Assembly (NCBI GenBank): GCA_001828855.1 | Contig: MHZT01000048.1 | Span: 1 to 64,000, forward strand | DNA from: Rhodobacterales bacterium RIFCSPHIGHO2_02_FULL_62_130 | GTDB lineage: Bacteria; Pseudomonadota; Alphaproteobacteria; Rhodobacterales; Rhodobacteraceae | Reading direction: 5' to 3' | Length of the DNA stretch: 64,000 bases | Part shown: in pieces, positions 9,096 through 18,112 of the stretch | How the letters are laid out: every line of letters starts with the position of its first letter | How positions within the stretch are numbered: the first letter of the stretch is position 1 | The notes under the pieces: model-generated | Told to the model about the DNA's origin: nothing | The model's input: only the letters and a program-made list of their open reading frames with translations | Database searches by the model: none | Program-made: the position numbers and the translations under genes

Positions 9096-9680
9096 ATGGC
9101 AGAACGTGAAAACCGTCGTGATGACCGTGGCCAGCGTGGCGGCGACCGTCGGGACAACCGTCCGGAAGAAACTCCGGAATTCGCAGACCGTCTGGTGGCG
9201 ATCAACCGCGTGTCCAAAACCGTAAAAGGCGGCAAGCGCTTTGGCTTTGCAGCTTTGGTGGTTGTGGGCGACCAGCGCGGTCGCGTCGGCTTCGGCAAGG
9301 GCAAAGCCAAGGAAGTTCCGGAAGCGATCCGCAAGGCGACCGAGCAGGCCAAGCGCCAGCTTATCCGCGTGCCGCTGAAAGACTCCCGTACGCTGCACCA
9401 CGACATGGAAGGCCGTCATGGCGCCGGTAAAGTCGTGATGCGCGCCGCTGTCGCGGGCACCGGCATCATCGCCGGTGGTCCGATGCGCGCTGTGTTCGAA
9501 ATGTTGGGCCTGCAGGATGTGGTGGCAAAGTCCATCGGCTCGCAGAACCCCTACAACATGATCCGCGCCACCATCGACGGTCTCAAGTCCGAGACCTCTC
9601 CCCGTCAAGTCGCGGCACGCCGTGGCAAGAAGGTGGCAGAGATCCTGAACAAGCCCGCCGCTGAAGTCGTGGAGGCCTGA
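9096..9680 (+). CDS. rpsE: 30S ribosomal protein S5
   Basis: S5 shapes the mRNA channel and decoding fidelity. The 194-residue product has an extended Arg/Asp-rich N-terminus (residues 1-25), then the dsRNA-binding-like domain with [19 protein letters not shown] and the C-terminal [18 protein letters not shown]. Only 2 nt separate it from rpmD. Confidence 0.97.
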   Translation: MAERENRRDDRGQRGGDRRDNRPEETPEFADRLVAINRVSKTVKGGKRFGFAALVVVGDQRGRVGFGKGKAKEVPEAIRKATEQAKRQLIRVPLKDSRTLHHDMEGRHGAGKVVMRAAVAGTGIIAGGPMRAVFEMLGLQDVVAKSIGSQNPYNMIRATIDGLKSETSPRQVAARRGKKVAEILNKPAAEVVEA

Positions 9681-9682
9681 TC

Positions 9683-9877
9683 ATGACCGCAAAGAAAACC
9701 ATCGTCGTCAAGCAGGTGGCTTCGGCTGCCCGCCGTCCGGCTGTGCAGACCGCGACCCTCAAGGGTCTGGGCCTGAACAAGATGAACCGCACCCGTGAAC
9801 TGGAAGATACGCCTTCGGTTCGTGGCATGGTCCGCAAGATCTCGCATCTTGTGACGATCATCGAAGAGCGCGGCTAA
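9683..9877 (+). CDS. rpmD: 50S ribosomal protein L30
   Basis: A 64-residue L30, with [49 protein letters not shown], the complete L30 signature. In most bacteria rplO follows at once; here a terminator and about 1.4 kb of other genes intervene. Confidence 0.96.
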   Translation: MTAKKTIVVKQVASAARRPAVQTATLKGLGLNKMNRTRELEDTPSVRGMVRKISHLVTIIEERG

Positions 9878-9881
9878 TCCC

Positions 9882-9903
9882 GTAGGTCGGGGTTCACCCC
9901 GAC
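9882..9903 (+). repeat. Family-1 palindromic repeat
   Basis: A GTAG head followed by GTCGGGG, TTCA and CCCCGAC: a 7-bp perfect stem with a 4-nt loop. It directly follows the rpmD stop and precedes that operon's terminator. Confidence 0.75.
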
Positions 9904-9913
9904 TCTGCAACAA

Positions 9914-9945
9914 ACGCCCCGCCGCAAGGTGGGGCGTTTTGCTTT
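9914..9945 (+). terminator. Intrinsic terminator after rpmD
   Basis: ACGCCCCGCC pairs with GGTGGGGCGT (10 bp, one wobble) around a GCAA tetraloop, then TTTTGCTTT. It closes the first half of the spc operon. Confidence 0.85.
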
Positions 9946-9952
9946 GTGTGAA

Positions 9953-9977
9953 ACATTTTCTTCCGGTGCGAAAATGT
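9953..9977 (+). repeat. AT-rich inverted repeat upstream of the GFA gene
   Basis: ACATTTTC and GAAAATGT form perfect 8-bp arms separated by 9 nt, in an otherwise GC-rich genome. A TAATCT hexamer follows 5 nt downstream and could be a -10 element, so the palindrome may be an operator for the gene at 10031. Confidence 0.45.
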
Positions 9978-10030
9978 CATGCTAATCTTCCGACAGCCCC
10001 CCGGGAGAGGGGCATTTCAGGGAGGAAATT

Positions 10031-10471
10031 ATGACTGCAAAATACACCGGCGGCTGCGCCCATGTGCATGTCACCGCCGCTGCCGAACCGATCGACAACC
10101 ACGAATGCCACTGCAATGTCTGCAAATCCGTGACGGGTCAGCACACCACGCATGTGGCGTTTTTCAACTATGGCGATCTGAAGGCCGATCATCCCGAAAA
10201 GATGAAGCGGGTGCCGTTCAACGCCAACAACCCCGACGGCCCGCTGGAAATCTGCCTCTGCACCGATTGCGGCGCGGTTCTGATGCTGGACGACAAACAG
10301 CACCGCATCCGTGTCGCCGTGCCGAACGTGATGGGTTATGACGACGCGGCCTTCCCCAAGGCCACCTATCATGCGTTCTGGGACGAGAGCAAAGGCTACG
10401 CCAAGCCCACAGATGGCCGCCCGGTGTTCGAAGGCCTGCGCCCCGAGTTCGTCTGGCCCGCCGGCGCCTAA
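10031..10471 (+). CDS. GFA/CENP-V family zinc protein
   Basis: 146 residues with the cysteine layout of the GFA (glutathione-dependent formaldehyde-activating enzyme-like) fold: Cys9, Cys26-x-Cys28-x2-Cys31 and Cys75-x-Cys77-x2-Cys80, expected to bind zinc. Family members are soluble and include glutathione S-hydroxymethyl transferases, but most are uncharacterised, so the substrate is unknown. A GGAGGA site precedes the ATG. It sits as an insertion between rpmD and rplO with no visible link to translation. Confidence 0.8.
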   Translation: MTAKYTGGCAHVHVTAAAEPIDNHECHCNVCKSVTGQHTTHVAFFNYGDLKADHPEKMKRVPFNANNPDGPLEICLCTDCGAVLMLDDKQHRIRVAVPNVMGYDDAAFPKATYHAFWDESKGYAKPTDGRPVFEGLRPEFVWPAGA

Positions 10472-10580
10472 GTAGGGCGGGGTTCACCCCACCAATCGCG
10501 CGCGTAGCGGCGGGGTCAACCCCGCCCTACAGCCCGATAAGGGCCACACCACGCGCTGTAGGTCGGGGTTCACCCCGACC
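10472..10580 (+). repeat. Cluster of three family-1 repeats
   Basis: Copies at 10472-10493, 10509-10530 (opposite orientation) and 10558-10580. The first two face each other, so GTAGGGCGGGGTT and AACCCCGCCCTAC can also fold into one larger stem-loop. The cluster fills the gap between the convergent GFA and MAPEG genes and may act as a two-way transcription barrier. Confidence 0.75.
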
Positions 10581-10608
10581 CCGCCAATCTGTGACCAACG
10601 ACGCCCGC

Positions 10609-11082
10609 TCACCCCGCAAAGGTGACCACCGCGACCAGCACCTGCACGGCCATCGCCATCACGATCAGCGACCCCACAGTATAAAACACCGACCGCAGTT
10701 CATGGCTTTGCCGCGTGGCATAGGCTAGGGCATGCAAGGCGCGGGCGGCCACGAAACCATACATCAGCAGTTGCGCCAGCCAGAGCGGCGGGCCGATGGC
10801 CACAAAAGCGAAACCGACCGCCCAGAAGGCCGGAATATTCTCAAGATCATTGCGGTGCATCCGGCGTGAGCGGTCGACATAATCGCTCAGATCAAGCTGG
10901 CTCGGGTCCGGCGCGGGGTTGTAAAGCCCCGGTCGTAGATCCTCGGGGCTGGCCCAGCCCGTTTTCGCCCGCATCATGCGGTAGACGGTCATCCAGCCTT
11001 GGCCCATCACTTTCAGGACCGTCAGCGCAACGGCGATCAGATAGACGCGAAAAACGGGGTTCTCGACACTCAGCAGTTCCAT
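10609..11082 (-). CDS. MAPEG family membrane protein
   Basis: 157 residues with four likely membrane helices (near residues 8-28, 72-92, 95-115, 130-152). The RMHRNDLENIPAF stretch before helix 2 matches the MAPEG (membrane-associated eicosanoid and glutathione metabolism) signature. Bacterial members are mostly of unknown substrate; some have glutathione transferase activity. The ATG at 11082 follows GGAG. It is the only opposite-strand gene inside the ribosomal cluster; together with the neighbouring GFA gene it may mark a glutathione-linked insertion. Confidence 0.8.
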   Translation of the reverse strand: MELLSVENPVFRVYLIAVALTVLKVMGQGWMTVYRMMRAKTGWASPEDLRPGLYNPAPDPSQLDLSDYVDRSRRMHRNDLENIPAFWAVGFAFVAIGPPLWLAQLLMYGFVAARALHALAYATRQSHELRSVFYTVGSLIVMAMAVQVLVAVVTFAG

Positions 11083-11149
11083 GGCACACTCCGGCCGGTT
11101 TCCGCGAAAGTTTCGCACCGCTTCGTCCCGCGTCAAGCAAGATGAAGCC

Positions 11150-11178
11150 TTGATCCGCTTGGCTGCTGCCTCTATACG
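11150..11178 (+). promoter_or_regulatory. Predicted sigma-70 promoter for rplO-secY-adk
   Basis: TTGATC at 11150-11155 and TATACG at 11173-11178, 17 bp apart. Predicted start near 11185 coincides with a hairpin GTGGCC-GCCTAT-GGCCAC (11185-11202). It would restart transcription after the inserted genes. Confidence 0.6.
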
Positions 11179-11271
11179 CCGCCAGTGGCCGCCTATGGCC
11201 ACAAGAATCATAATCGCCGCGTTTGCCCCCGCCGTCGCAGCTAGGGCAGTTCCGGCATAGGAGTATGCGAC

Positions 11272-11766
11272 ATGAAATTGAATGAACTGCACGACAATCC
11301 CGGTGCGGCCAAGAAGCAAAAGCGCGTTGCGCGTGGTCCGGGTTCGGGCAAGGGCAAAACCGCTGGCCGTGGTATCAAGGGTCAGAAATCGCGTTCGGGC
11401 GTGGCTATTGGCGGCTACGAAGGCGGCCAGATGCCGCTCTATCGGCGTCTGCCGAAGCGCGGCTTCAACAAGCCGAACCAGGATCGTTTCGCCGTGATCA
11501 ACCTTGGCCTGATCGAAAAGTTCATCGGTCTGGGCAAGCTGGATGCTTCGGTTGAAATCACCGAGGATATGCTGGTTGACGCGGGCCTGACCGGCCACAA
11601 GCGTGACGGTATCCGCATCCTGAACAAGGGCGAGATCAAGTCGGCTGTCAAACTGAACGTGACCGGCGCTTCGGCTGCTGCGGTTGAGGCTGTTGCCGCT
11701 GCTGGCGGCACGCTGACCGTTGCTCCGGTGCTGGCGCCGCATGGCAAGTCGGTGCGTAAGGCTTAA
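11272..11766 (+). CDS. rplO: 50S ribosomal protein L15
   Basis: L15 is a late large-subunit protein. The 164-residue product has [22 protein letters not shown], the Gly-rich basic N-terminal arm ([20 protein letters not shown]) and [15 protein letters not shown]. It starts a separate transcription unit here and ends 115 nt before secY. Confidence 0.97.
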   Translation: MKLNELHDNPGAAKKQKRVARGPGSGKGKTAGRGIKGQKSRSGVAIGGYEGGQMPLYRRLPKRGFNKPNQDRFAVINLGLIEKFIGLGKLDASVEITEDMLVDAGLTGHKRDGIRILNKGEIKSAVKLNVTGASAAAVEAVAAAGGTLTVAPVLAPHGKSVRKA

Positions 11767-11774
11767 TAAGGGAT

Positions 11775-11847
11775 TGTGAGCGGGCTTTAGACCGCTTACA
11801 TCATCGTAAGTTTCCCGCGCCGCCAACCGGAAACGGTTTGGCGGCGC
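11775..11847 (+). promoter_or_regulatory. Two hairpins between rplO and secY
   Basis: GTGAGCGG/CCGCTTAC (11775-11798) is followed by a long stem at 11817-11847, GCGCCGCCAACCG with CGGTTTGGCGGCGC around a GAAA loop and one bulge. There is no U-tract, so a role in mRNA stability, processing or attenuation between rplO and secY fits better than termination. Confidence 0.5.
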
Positions 11848-11881
11848 TTCCCATAACGGGTTTACGCAGAAAGAACTGGGC

Positions 11882-13237
11882 ATGGCATCTGCTGCAGAGC
11901 AAATGGCGGCGAACCTCAGCTGGGGTGCGCTTGGCAAGGCGACTGATCTTCGTCAGCGCATCTTCTTCACCATCGGCTTGCTGATGGTTTACCGGCTTGG
12001 CACCTACATCCCGGTTCCGGGCATCGATGGCACCGCGCTGCGCGAGTTTATGGACAATGCGGGCGCTGGTCTCAGCGGCATGCTGAACATGTTCACCGGC
12101 GGCGCGATCAGCCGCATGGGCATCTTCGCGCTGGGGATCATGCCCTATATCTCGGCTTCGATCATCATTCAGCTTCTGGCCTCGATGATTCCCGCTTTCG
12201 AGCAGATGAAGAAAGAGGGCGATCAGGGCCGCAAAAAGATGAACCAGTGGACGCGGTATCTGACCGTCGCGCTGGCCACCTTCCAAGGCTTCGGCATTGC
12301 AAAATCGATCGAGGCGGGCGGTCTGGCGCACACGCCGGGCTTCTTCTTTGTCGCGGCCTGCGTGATCACGCTGGTCGGTGGCACCATGTTCCTGATGTGG
12401 CTGGGTGAGCAGATCACCGCACGCGGCATCGGCAACGGCACCTCGCTGATCATCTTCGTCGGCATCGTGGCCGAGATTCCGGCTGCTTTGGCGCAGTTCT
12501 TCAGCCAAGGCCGCGCAGGTGCGATCTCGACTCCGGTCATCATCGGCGTGCTGGTGATGGTGGTTGCGGTGATTGCGGCGGTTGTGTTCATGGAGCGCGC
12601 GCTGCGGAAAATCCACATCCAGTATCCCCGCCGTCAGGTCGGCATGAAGGTCTATGACGGCGGCTCGTCGCATTTGCCGATCAAGGTGAACCCGGCGGGC
12701 GTTATCCCGGCGATCTTCGCCTCGTCGCTGCTGCTGCTGCCGACCACGATCTCGACCTTTTCGGGGGCCAACTCCGGCCCGATCATGTCAACGATTCTGG
12801 CCTATTTCGGCCCCGGCCAACCGTTGTATCTGCTGTTCTTCGTGTCGATGATCGTGTTCTTCGCCTATTTCTACACCGCGAACGTGTCGTTCAAGACGGA
12901 TGAAGTGGCCGAGAACCTGAAGAACCAGAACGGCTTTATTCCGGGCATCCGTCCGGGCAAAAAGACCCAAGACTACCTAGATTACGTGGTGACGCGTATT
13001 CTGGTGCTTGGCGCGGCCTATCTTGCTGCGGTCTGCCTTCTGCCCGAAGTGCTTCGCAGCCAGTTTGCGATCCCCTTCTACTTCGGTGGCACCTCGGTGC
13101 TGATCGTTGTGTCGGTGACGATGGACACGATTAACCAGATCCAGTCGCATCTTCTGGCGCACCAGTATGAAGGCCTGATCGAAAAGTCGCAGTTGCGCGG
13201 CAAAAAGCGCGGGGCCAAAGCCCCCGCACGGCGCTGA
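11882..13237 (+). CDS. secY: Protein translocase subunit SecY
   Basis: Central pore of the Sec translocon in the inner membrane, partner of SecE and SecG. The 451-residue protein has about ten membrane helices, the [16 protein letters not shown] segment after helix 1, the [15 protein letters not shown] motif, and the cytosolic loop [18 protein letters not shown] that binds SecA and ribosomes. It lies 7 nt before adk, as in many alphaproteobacteria. Confidence 0.98.
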   Translation: MASAAEQMAANLSWGALGKATDLRQRIFFTIGLLMVYRLGTYIPVPGIDGTALREFMDNAGAGLSGMLNMFTGGAISRMGIFALGIMPYISASIIIQLLASMIPAFEQMKKEGDQGRKKMNQWTRYLTVALATFQGFGIAKSIEAGGLAHTPGFFFVAACVITLVGGTMFLMWLGEQITARGIGNGTSLIIFVGIVAEIPAALAQFFSQGRAGAISTPVIIGVLVMVVAVIAAVVFMERALRKIHIQYPRRQVGMKVYDGGSSHLPIKVNPAGVIPAIFASSLLLLPTTISTFSGANSGPIMSTILAYFGPGQPLYLLFFVSMIVFFAYFYTANVSFKTDEVAENLKNQNGFIPGIRPGKKTQDYLDYVVTRILVLGAAYLAAVCLLPEVLRSQFAIPFYFGGTSVLIVVSVTMDTINQIQSHLLAHQYEGLIEKSQLRGKKRGAKAPARR

Positions 13238-13244
13238 GGCAGAC

Positions 13245-13895
13245 ATGGCGAATATCATCCTTCTCGGGCCACCGGGGGCCGGCAAAGGCACCCAAGCCAA
13301 GCGTCTGGTTGACGAACGCGCCATGGTGCAGCTTTCCACCGGCGATATGCTGCGCGAAGCCAAGACCTCTGGCACTGCCATGGGCAACAAGGTTGCCGAG
13401 GTCATGGCGCGGGGCGAGCTTGTCACCGATGACATCGTGATCGGTCTGATCGAGGAAAAGCTGACCGGCGCTGCCGGTGGCGGCTTTATCTTTGACGGCT
13501 TCCCGCGCACGCTGAAACAGGCCGATGCCTTGGGCGACCTTCTGGCGCGCACGGGGCAGGGTCTGGATGCCGTGATCGAGATGCAGGTCGATGACGCGGC
13601 CTTGGTCGCGCGCATCACCGGCCGCTATACCTGCGGCCAGTGTGGCGAGGTCTATCACGACAGCACCCGCCCGACCAAAGTGGACGGCACCTGTGATGTC
13701 TGCGGCAGCCATGATCTGCGGCGGCGCGCCGACGACAACGAAGACGCCCTGAAAACCCGTCTGATGGAATATTACAAGAAGACCTCGCCCTTGATCGGCT
13801 ACTACTACGCCAAGGGCGGGCTTTCTTCGGTTGATGGCTTGGCGGAAATGGATGCCGTCGCAGCGGCCATCGCCAAAGTGCTTGACAAGGCGTGA
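13245..13895 (+). CDS. adk: Adenylate kinase (zinc-LID form)
   Basis: Catalyses ATP + AMP to 2 ADP. The 216-residue product has the P-loop GPPGAGKGT at 8-16, the AMP-site [14 protein letters not shown] near 83-96, and a long LID with Cys130-x2-Cys133 and Cys150-x2-Cys153, which should bind zinc structurally. Coupled to secY at 7 nt. A predicted promoter for the alpha operon begins 17 nt after its stop. Confidence 0.97.
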   Translation: MANIILLGPPGAGKGTQAKRLVDERAMVQLSTGDMLREAKTSGTAMGNKVAEVMARGELVTDDIVIGLIEEKLTGAAGGGFIFDGFPRTLKQADALGDLLARTGQGLDAVIEMQVDDAALVARITGRYTCGQCGEVYHDSTRPTKVDGTCDVCGSHDLRRRADDNEDALKTRLMEYYKKTSPLIGYYYAKGGLSSVDGLAEMDAVAAAIAKVLDKA

Positions 13896-13912
13896 AATCT
13901 TTCTCCCTGCCC

Positions 13913-13941
13913 TTGACGGGCGGGGGAAAAGCCCCTAATGC
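13913..13941 (+). promoter_or_regulatory. Predicted sigma-70 promoter for rpsM-rpsK-rpoA-rplQ
   Basis: TTGACG at 13913-13918 and TAATGC at 13936-13941, spaced 17 bp. The expected leader of about 120 nt has short hairpins (CCCC-TATT-GGGG; GGTTC-TGGCGCTAC-GGAAC). In E. coli S4 represses this operon at the rpsM leader, but rpsD is absent from this window. Confidence 0.6.
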
Positions 13942-14067
13942 ACGGCGTCCTGCAGCGGAATCGTCTTGCGGGGTTCCCCTATTGGGGATTCGGTCTGTCC
14001 CACGACGGGGCAGAGTTGTGAAAAAAGGTTCTGGCGCTACGGAACCGCAACCATAAGGAAGACACGT

Positions 14068-14436
14068 TTGGCACGTATTGCTGGCGTCAACATCCCGACC
14101 ACGAAACGGGTCCCGATCGCTCTGACCTACATCACCGGTATCGGCCCCTTCGTTGCTGAGCAGATCTGCGAAGCAATCAACATCGACCGCGCCCGTCGCG
14201 TCAACCAGTTGACCGACGCCGAAGTGCTGGCGATCCGCGAATACATCGACGCAAACGTCACCGTGGAAGGCGACCTGCGTCGCGAAACCTCGATGAACAT
14301 CAAGCGTTTGATGGATCTTGGCTGCTATCGTGGCCTGCGTCACCGTAAAGGTCTGCCCGTCCGCGGTCAGCGCACGCACACGAACGCTCGCACCCGCAAG
14401 GGCCCCGCAAAAGCCATCGCTGGCAAGAAGAAATAA
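14068..14436 (+). CDS. rpsM: 30S ribosomal protein S13 (TTG start)
   Basis: Small-subunit head protein contacting the P-site tRNA and L5. The mature sequence (M)[25 protein letters not shown] starts at a TTG codon at 14068, placed 7 nt after AAGGAA, giving the standard 122 residues. It ends [25 protein letters not shown], the S13 signature. The open frame extends upstream but the extra residues do not resemble S13. The rare start codon could lower translation. Confidence 0.95.
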   Translation: MARIAGVNIPTTKRVPIALTYITGIGPFVAEQICEAINIDRARRVNQLTDAEVLAIREYIDANVTVEGDLRRETSMNIKRLMDLGCYRGLRHRKGLPVRGQRTHTNARTRKGPAKAIAGKKK

Positions 14437-14451
14437 GGGGAGCGTTTAGAT

Positions 14452-14847
14452 ATGGCACGCGATACCAAATCGTCCCGCACGAAGAAAAAAGAGCGCAAGA
14501 ATATCGCCGCTGGCGTGGCGCACGTTAACTCTTCGTTCAACAACACCAAAATCCTGATCTCCGACGTTCAGGGCAACGCTATCTCCTGGTCGTCCTCGGG
14601 GACGATGGGCTTCAAGGGTTCGCGGAAATCGACCCCCTACGCCGCCCAGATGGCTGCCGAAGATGCGGGCCGCAAGGCTCAGGAACATGGCGTGAAAACG
14701 CTGGAAGTCGAAGTGCAAGGTCCGGGTTCGGGCCGTGAATCGGCTCTGCGCGCGCTGGCTGCTGTCGGCTTCAACATCACCTCGATCCGTGATGTGACCC
14801 CGCTGGCCCACAACGGCTGCCGTCCGCCGAAGCGCCGTCGCGTCTGA
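14452..14847 (+). CDS. rpsK: 30S ribosomal protein S11
   Basis: Platform protein of the small subunit. The 131 residues have [26 protein letters not shown] and end with [18 protein letters not shown], the diagnostic C-terminus. A hairpin follows before rpoA. Confidence 0.97.
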   Translation: MARDTKSSRTKKKERKNIAAGVAHVNSSFNNTKILISDVQGNAISWSSSGTMGFKGSRKSTPYAAQMAAEDAGRKAQEHGVKTLEVEVQGPGSGRESALRALAAVGFNITSIRDVTPLAHNGCRPPKRRRV

Positions 14848-14862
14848 CTTTCTTTTCTATTG

Positions 14863-14895
14863 TCGGGCCGTGCGATGTCGCGCGGCCCGATTTCG
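14863..14895 (+). terminator. Hairpin between rpsK and rpoA (weak terminator or attenuator)
   Basis: TCGGGCCG pairs with CGGCCCGA over 8 bp with partial pairing in the loop, followed by TTTCG only. The poor U-tract suggests partial termination, which could set the ratio of S11 to RNA polymerase alpha. Confidence 0.5.
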
Positions 14896-14962
14896 TCATT
14901 TCTGAACCTCGGGCGTCCTCTGCGATCGGACATGAGCAGAAGACAAGTATGGAGGCGGTCAC

Positions 14963-15979
14963 ATGATCCACAAAAATTGGCAAGAATTGATCAAACCGAC
15001 GCAGCTGGTCGTGAAGCCGGGGGCCGATGCACAACGCACCGCCACCGTCATCGCGGAACCGCTGGAGCGTGGGTTCGGTCTGACCTTGGGCAACGCGCTG
15101 CGCCGCGTTCTGATGTCGTCGCTGCAGGGCGGGGCCATCACCTCGGTGCAGATCGACAACGTCCTGCATGAATTCTCGTCGGTTGCCGGTGTGCGTGAAG
15201 ACGTCACCGACATCGTGCTGAACCTGAAAGGCGTTTCGATCAAGATGGACGTGGACGGGCCGAAGCGCCTGTCGATTTCCGCCAAGGGTCCGGGCGTTGT
15301 CACCGCTGGCGACATCTCGGAAACCAACGGCATCGAAGTGCTGAACAAAGATCACGTCATCTGCCACCTTGATGACGGCGCCGATGTGTTCATGGAACTG
15401 ACCGTGAACACCGGCAAAGGCTATGTTGCCGCCGACAAGAACCGCCCGGAAGATGCGCCGATTGGCCTTATTCCGATCGACGCGATCTATTCGCCGGTCA
15501 AGAAAGTCAGCTACGAAGTGCAGCCGACCCGCGAAGGTCAGGTGCTGGACTATGACAAGCTGACGATGAAAATCGAAACCGATGGCTCGCTGACGCCGGA
15601 AGACGCCGTGGCCTATGCCGCGCGCATCCTGCAAGACCAGCTTTCGATCTTCGTGAACTTCGACGAGCCGGAATCGGCGCTCAAGGGCGAAGTGGATGCG
15701 GGTCTGGAATTCAACCCGCTGCTGCTGAAGAAAGTTGACGAGCTGGAGCTTTCGGTCCGCTCGGCCAACTGCCTGAAGAACGACAACATCGTCTACATCG
15801 GCGACCTGATCCAGAAAACCGAAGCCGAGATGCTCCGCACCCCGAACTTCGGCCGCAAGTCCTTGAACGAAATCAAGGAAGTGCTGTCGGGCATGGGTCT
15901 GCACCTTGGCATGGAAGTCGAGGATTGGCCGCCGGAAAACATCGAAGATCTGGCCAAGCGTTTCGAAGACCAGTTCTGA
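14963..15979 (+). CDS. rpoA: DNA-directed RNA polymerase subunit alpha
   Basis: Alpha dimer scaffolds RNA polymerase assembly. The 338-residue protein has the N-terminal domain ([23 protein letters not shown] near 36-58) and a C-terminal domain with [28 protein letters not shown] and [19 protein letters not shown], which contacts UP elements and activators. It precedes rplQ with 220 nt of repeat-filled spacer. Confidence 0.98.
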   Translation: MIHKNWQELIKPTQLVVKPGADAQRTATVIAEPLERGFGLTLGNALRRVLMSSLQGGAITSVQIDNVLHEFSSVAGVREDVTDIVLNLKGVSIKMDVDGPKRLSISAKGPGVVTAGDISETNGIEVLNKDHVICHLDDGADVFMELTVNTGKGYVAADKNRPEDAPIGLIPIDAIYSPVKKVSYEVQPTREGQVLDYDKLTMKIETDGSLTPEDAVAYAARILQDQLSIFVNFDEPESALKGEVDAGLEFNPLLLKKVDELELSVRSANCLKNDNIVYIGDLIQKTEAEMLRTPNFGRKSLNEIKEVLSGMGLHLGMEVEDWPPENIEDLAKRFEDQF

Positions 15980-15986
15980 TGGGGGA

Positions 15987-16044
15987 GTCGGGGTTAACCC
16001 CGACCTACCGCATCCGCCGAACGTAGGTCGGGGTTCACCCCGAC
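15987..16044 (+). repeat. Face-to-face pair of family-1 repeats
   Basis: Copies at 15987-16008 and 16023-16044 in opposite orientation. AACCCCGACCTAC and GTAGGTCGGGGTT give a 13-bp perfect stem between the two copies, as an alternative to each copy folding alone. They lie in the rpoA-rplQ spacer, which is presumably transcribed. Confidence 0.75.
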
Positions 16045-16068
16045 TGACGATCCCAAAAATACCGCGTC

Positions 16069-16088
16069 TGGCGGGGTTCACCCCGCCA
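16069..16088 (+). repeat. Family-1 repeat, short form
   Basis: TGGCGGGG and CCCCGCCA form an 8-bp stem around TTCA. It lacks the GTAG head of other copies. Third copy in the rpoA-rplQ gap. Confidence 0.7.
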
Positions 16089-16199
16089 AACGCAAAATGC
16101 CCGGTCATCCGGGGAAAACATGGGTCATCTGACCCCAAGGTGAGCGGGACCAATCGTAGGCCCTGCCGGACAAAGCAAAACACGCGATAGGAGATTCCA

Positions 16200-16619
16200 A
16201 TGCGTCACTCTTCCGGTTACCGTAAACTGAACCGTACCCATGAACACCGCAAAGCGATGTTCGCCAACATGGCCGGTTCGCTGATCGAGCATGAGCAGAT
16301 CAAGACCACCCTGCCGAAGGCCAAAGAACTGCGTCCGATCATCGAAAAGCTGATCACGCTGGCCAAGCGCGGCGACCTGCACGCCCGTCGTCAGGCCCAT
16401 GCCCAGCTCAAGCAAGACATCCACACCGAGCGTCTGTTCGCCATCCTTGGCCCGCGCTACGCAGAGCGTCAGGGCGGTTACGTCCGCGTTCTGAAGGCTG
16501 GCTTCCGCTATGGCGACATGGCTCCGATGGCGATCATCGAGTTTGTGGATCGCGACACCTCGGCCAAAGGCGCTGCTGACCACGCCCGCACCGCTGCCGA
16601 AGACGCGTCCGAGGCATAA
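16200..16619 (+). CDS. rplQ: 50S ribosomal protein L17
   Basis: Large-subunit protein near the tunnel exit. The 139-residue product begins [46 protein letters not shown], the L17 signature, and ends in an Ala-rich acidic tail common in alphaproteobacteria. AGGAGA lies 6 nt ahead of the ATG. Last gene of the alpha operon. Confidence 0.97.
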   Translation: MRHSSGYRKLNRTHEHRKAMFANMAGSLIEHEQIKTTLPKAKELRPIIEKLITLAKRGDLHARRQAHAQLKQDIHTERLFAILGPRYAERQGGYVRVLKAGFRYGDMAPMAIIEFVDRDTSAKGAADHARTAAEDASEA

Positions 16620-16644
16620 GCCTTTCGACACCGTTCCGGAAAAG

Positions 16645-16668
16645 GCCCGCCTAACGGCGGGCTTTTTT
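16645..16668 (+). terminator. Intrinsic terminator after rplQ
   Basis: GCCCGCC and GGCGGGC form a perfect 7-bp stem around TAAC, followed by six T. It ends the alpha operon. Confidence 0.9.
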
Positions 16669-16713
16669 CATATCCGGCTTTCCCCGCCGCACCTGCCCGC
16701 GTAGTCTGTTGCC

Positions 16714-18021
16714 ATGGCCGACCTTTTCGACACGCCCCCCACCGCCCAGCCCAATGCGCCGCGCCCCTTGGCCGACCGCCTGCGTCCGCGCAGCCTGTCC
16801 GAGGTGATCGGTCAGACCCATGTGCTGTCTCCCGAAGGCCCGTTGGGGGCGATGCTGGCCGCGCATAGCTTGTCGTCGCTGGTGCTGTGGGGACCGCCCG
16901 GTGTCGGCAAAACCACCATCGCGCGGCTGTTGGCGGCCGAAACCGATCTGGCCTTTGTGCAGATTTCCGCGATCTTTACCGGCGTGCCGGAACTGCGAAA
17001 GGTGTTTGAATCCGCTAAAATCCGGCGTCAGAACGGGCAGGGGACTTTGCTGTTCGTGGACGAAATCCACCGCTTCAACAAAGCCCAGCAGGACGGCTTC
17101 CTGCCCTATATGGAAGACGGCACCATCCTTCTGGTCGGCGCCACCACCGAAAACCCCAGCTTTGAATTGAACGCGGCACTGTTGTCACGCGCGCAAGTGA
17201 TTGTTCTGGAACGGCTTAATCTGGTCGATCTGGAACGCCTTGCCCAACGTGCCGAAAAGGAGCTGGCCCGCGCTCTGCCCCTGAACGGCGACGCGCGCGA
17301 GGTGATGATCGAGATGGCCGACGGCGATGGCCGCGCCCTCCTGAACCTGATCGAGCAGGTGGCGGCGTGGCGCGTGGACAAACCGCTGACCCGCGATCAG
17401 CTTTCCACCCGCCTGATGCGCCGCGCCGCGAAATACGACAAATCCGGCGAAGAGCATTACAACCTGATCTCGGCCCTGCATAAATCCGTGCGCGGGTCCG
17501 ACCCGGATGCAGCACTTTACTGGTTCGCGCGGATGCTGGAGGGGGGCGAAGACCCGCGCTTTCTGGCCCGCCGCATCACCCGCATGGCGGTCGAGGATAT
17601 CGGCCTTGCCGACCCGCAGGCGCAGCAGGTCTGTCTTGAAGGCTGGCAGACCTATGAACGTCTTGGCAGCCCCGAGGGCGAACTCGCCTTGGCGCAGGCC
17701 GTTGTCTATCTGGCACTCGCGCCCAAATCCAATGCGGTTTACGCCGCCTACAAGGCCGCACGGGCGGCGGCGCGCGACACCGGCAGCCACCCGCCCCCGC
17801 TGCACATCCGCAACGCGCCGACGCGGCTAATGAAAGACATCGGCTATGGTGCGGGCTATGCCTATGACCATGATCAGGAGGACGCCTTCTCGGGGCAGGA
17901 TTACTTCCCCGAAGGCATGAAGCGCCCGATCTACTACAACCCGCCCGAACGCGGGTTCGAGCGCGAGTTGAAAAAACGCATCGACTATTTCAGCAAACTC
18001 CGCGCCAAACGGCAAAGCTGA
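16714..18021 (+). CDS. rarA: Replication-associated recombination protein A (AAA ATPase)
   Basis: RarA/MgsA acts at stalled forks, related to clamp-loader subunits and eukaryotic WRNIP1. The 435-residue protein has Walker A GPPGVGKTT near 65-73, Walker B LLFVDEIHRFNKAQQD near 110-125, sensor GATTENPSFE, and the C-terminal tetramerisation region ending YYNPPERGFERELKKRIDYF. It starts 46 nt after the rplQ terminator. Confidence 0.95.
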   Translation: MADLFDTPPTAQPNAPRPLADRLRPRSLSEVIGQTHVLSPEGPLGAMLAAHSLSSLVLWGPPGVGKTTIARLLAAETDLAFVQISAIFTGVPELRKVFESAKIRRQNGQGTLLFVDEIHRFNKAQQDGFLPYMEDGTILLVGATTENPSFELNAALLSRAQVIVLERLNLVDLERLAQRAEKELARALPLNGDAREVMIEMADGDGRALLNLIEQVAAWRVDKPLTRDQLSTRLMRRAAKYDKSGEEHYNLISALHKSVRGSDPDAALYWFARMLEGGEDPRFLARRITRMAVEDIGLADPQAQQVCLEGWQTYERLGSPEGELALAQAVVYLALAPKSNAVYAAYKAARAAARDTGSHPPPLHIRNAPTRLMKDIGYGAGYAYDHDQEDAFSGQDYFPEGMKRPIYYNPPERGFERELKKRIDYFSKLRAKRQS

Positions 18022-18037
18022 ACGCCGCCGAGGGACC

Positions 18038-18061
18038 AAGATTTTTCGGATGAAAAATCTT
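18038..18061 (+). repeat. AT-rich palindrome (family 4)
   Basis: AAGATTTTTC-GGAT-GAAAAATCTT: perfect 10-bp arms, 4-nt loop, in the rarA-fluC gap. On either strand little T-tract follows. It resembles the inverted repeats at 5037-5055 and 9953-9977. Confidence 0.6.
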
Positions 18062-18112
18062 CTTTACCCAAGCAGCATTGACAAAATCCGCCTTCGGGCA
18101 GAGAGAAACCCA

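Noticed and set aside
14777-16183. 468-codon open frame opposite rpoA
   Set aside because: Antisense shadow of rpoA, with composition typical of reverse-strand frames and no recognisable domain.
18022-18112. Fluoride riboswitch before crcB
   Set aside because: The gap is short and holds only an AT-rich palindrome; the conserved riboswitch core could not be found.
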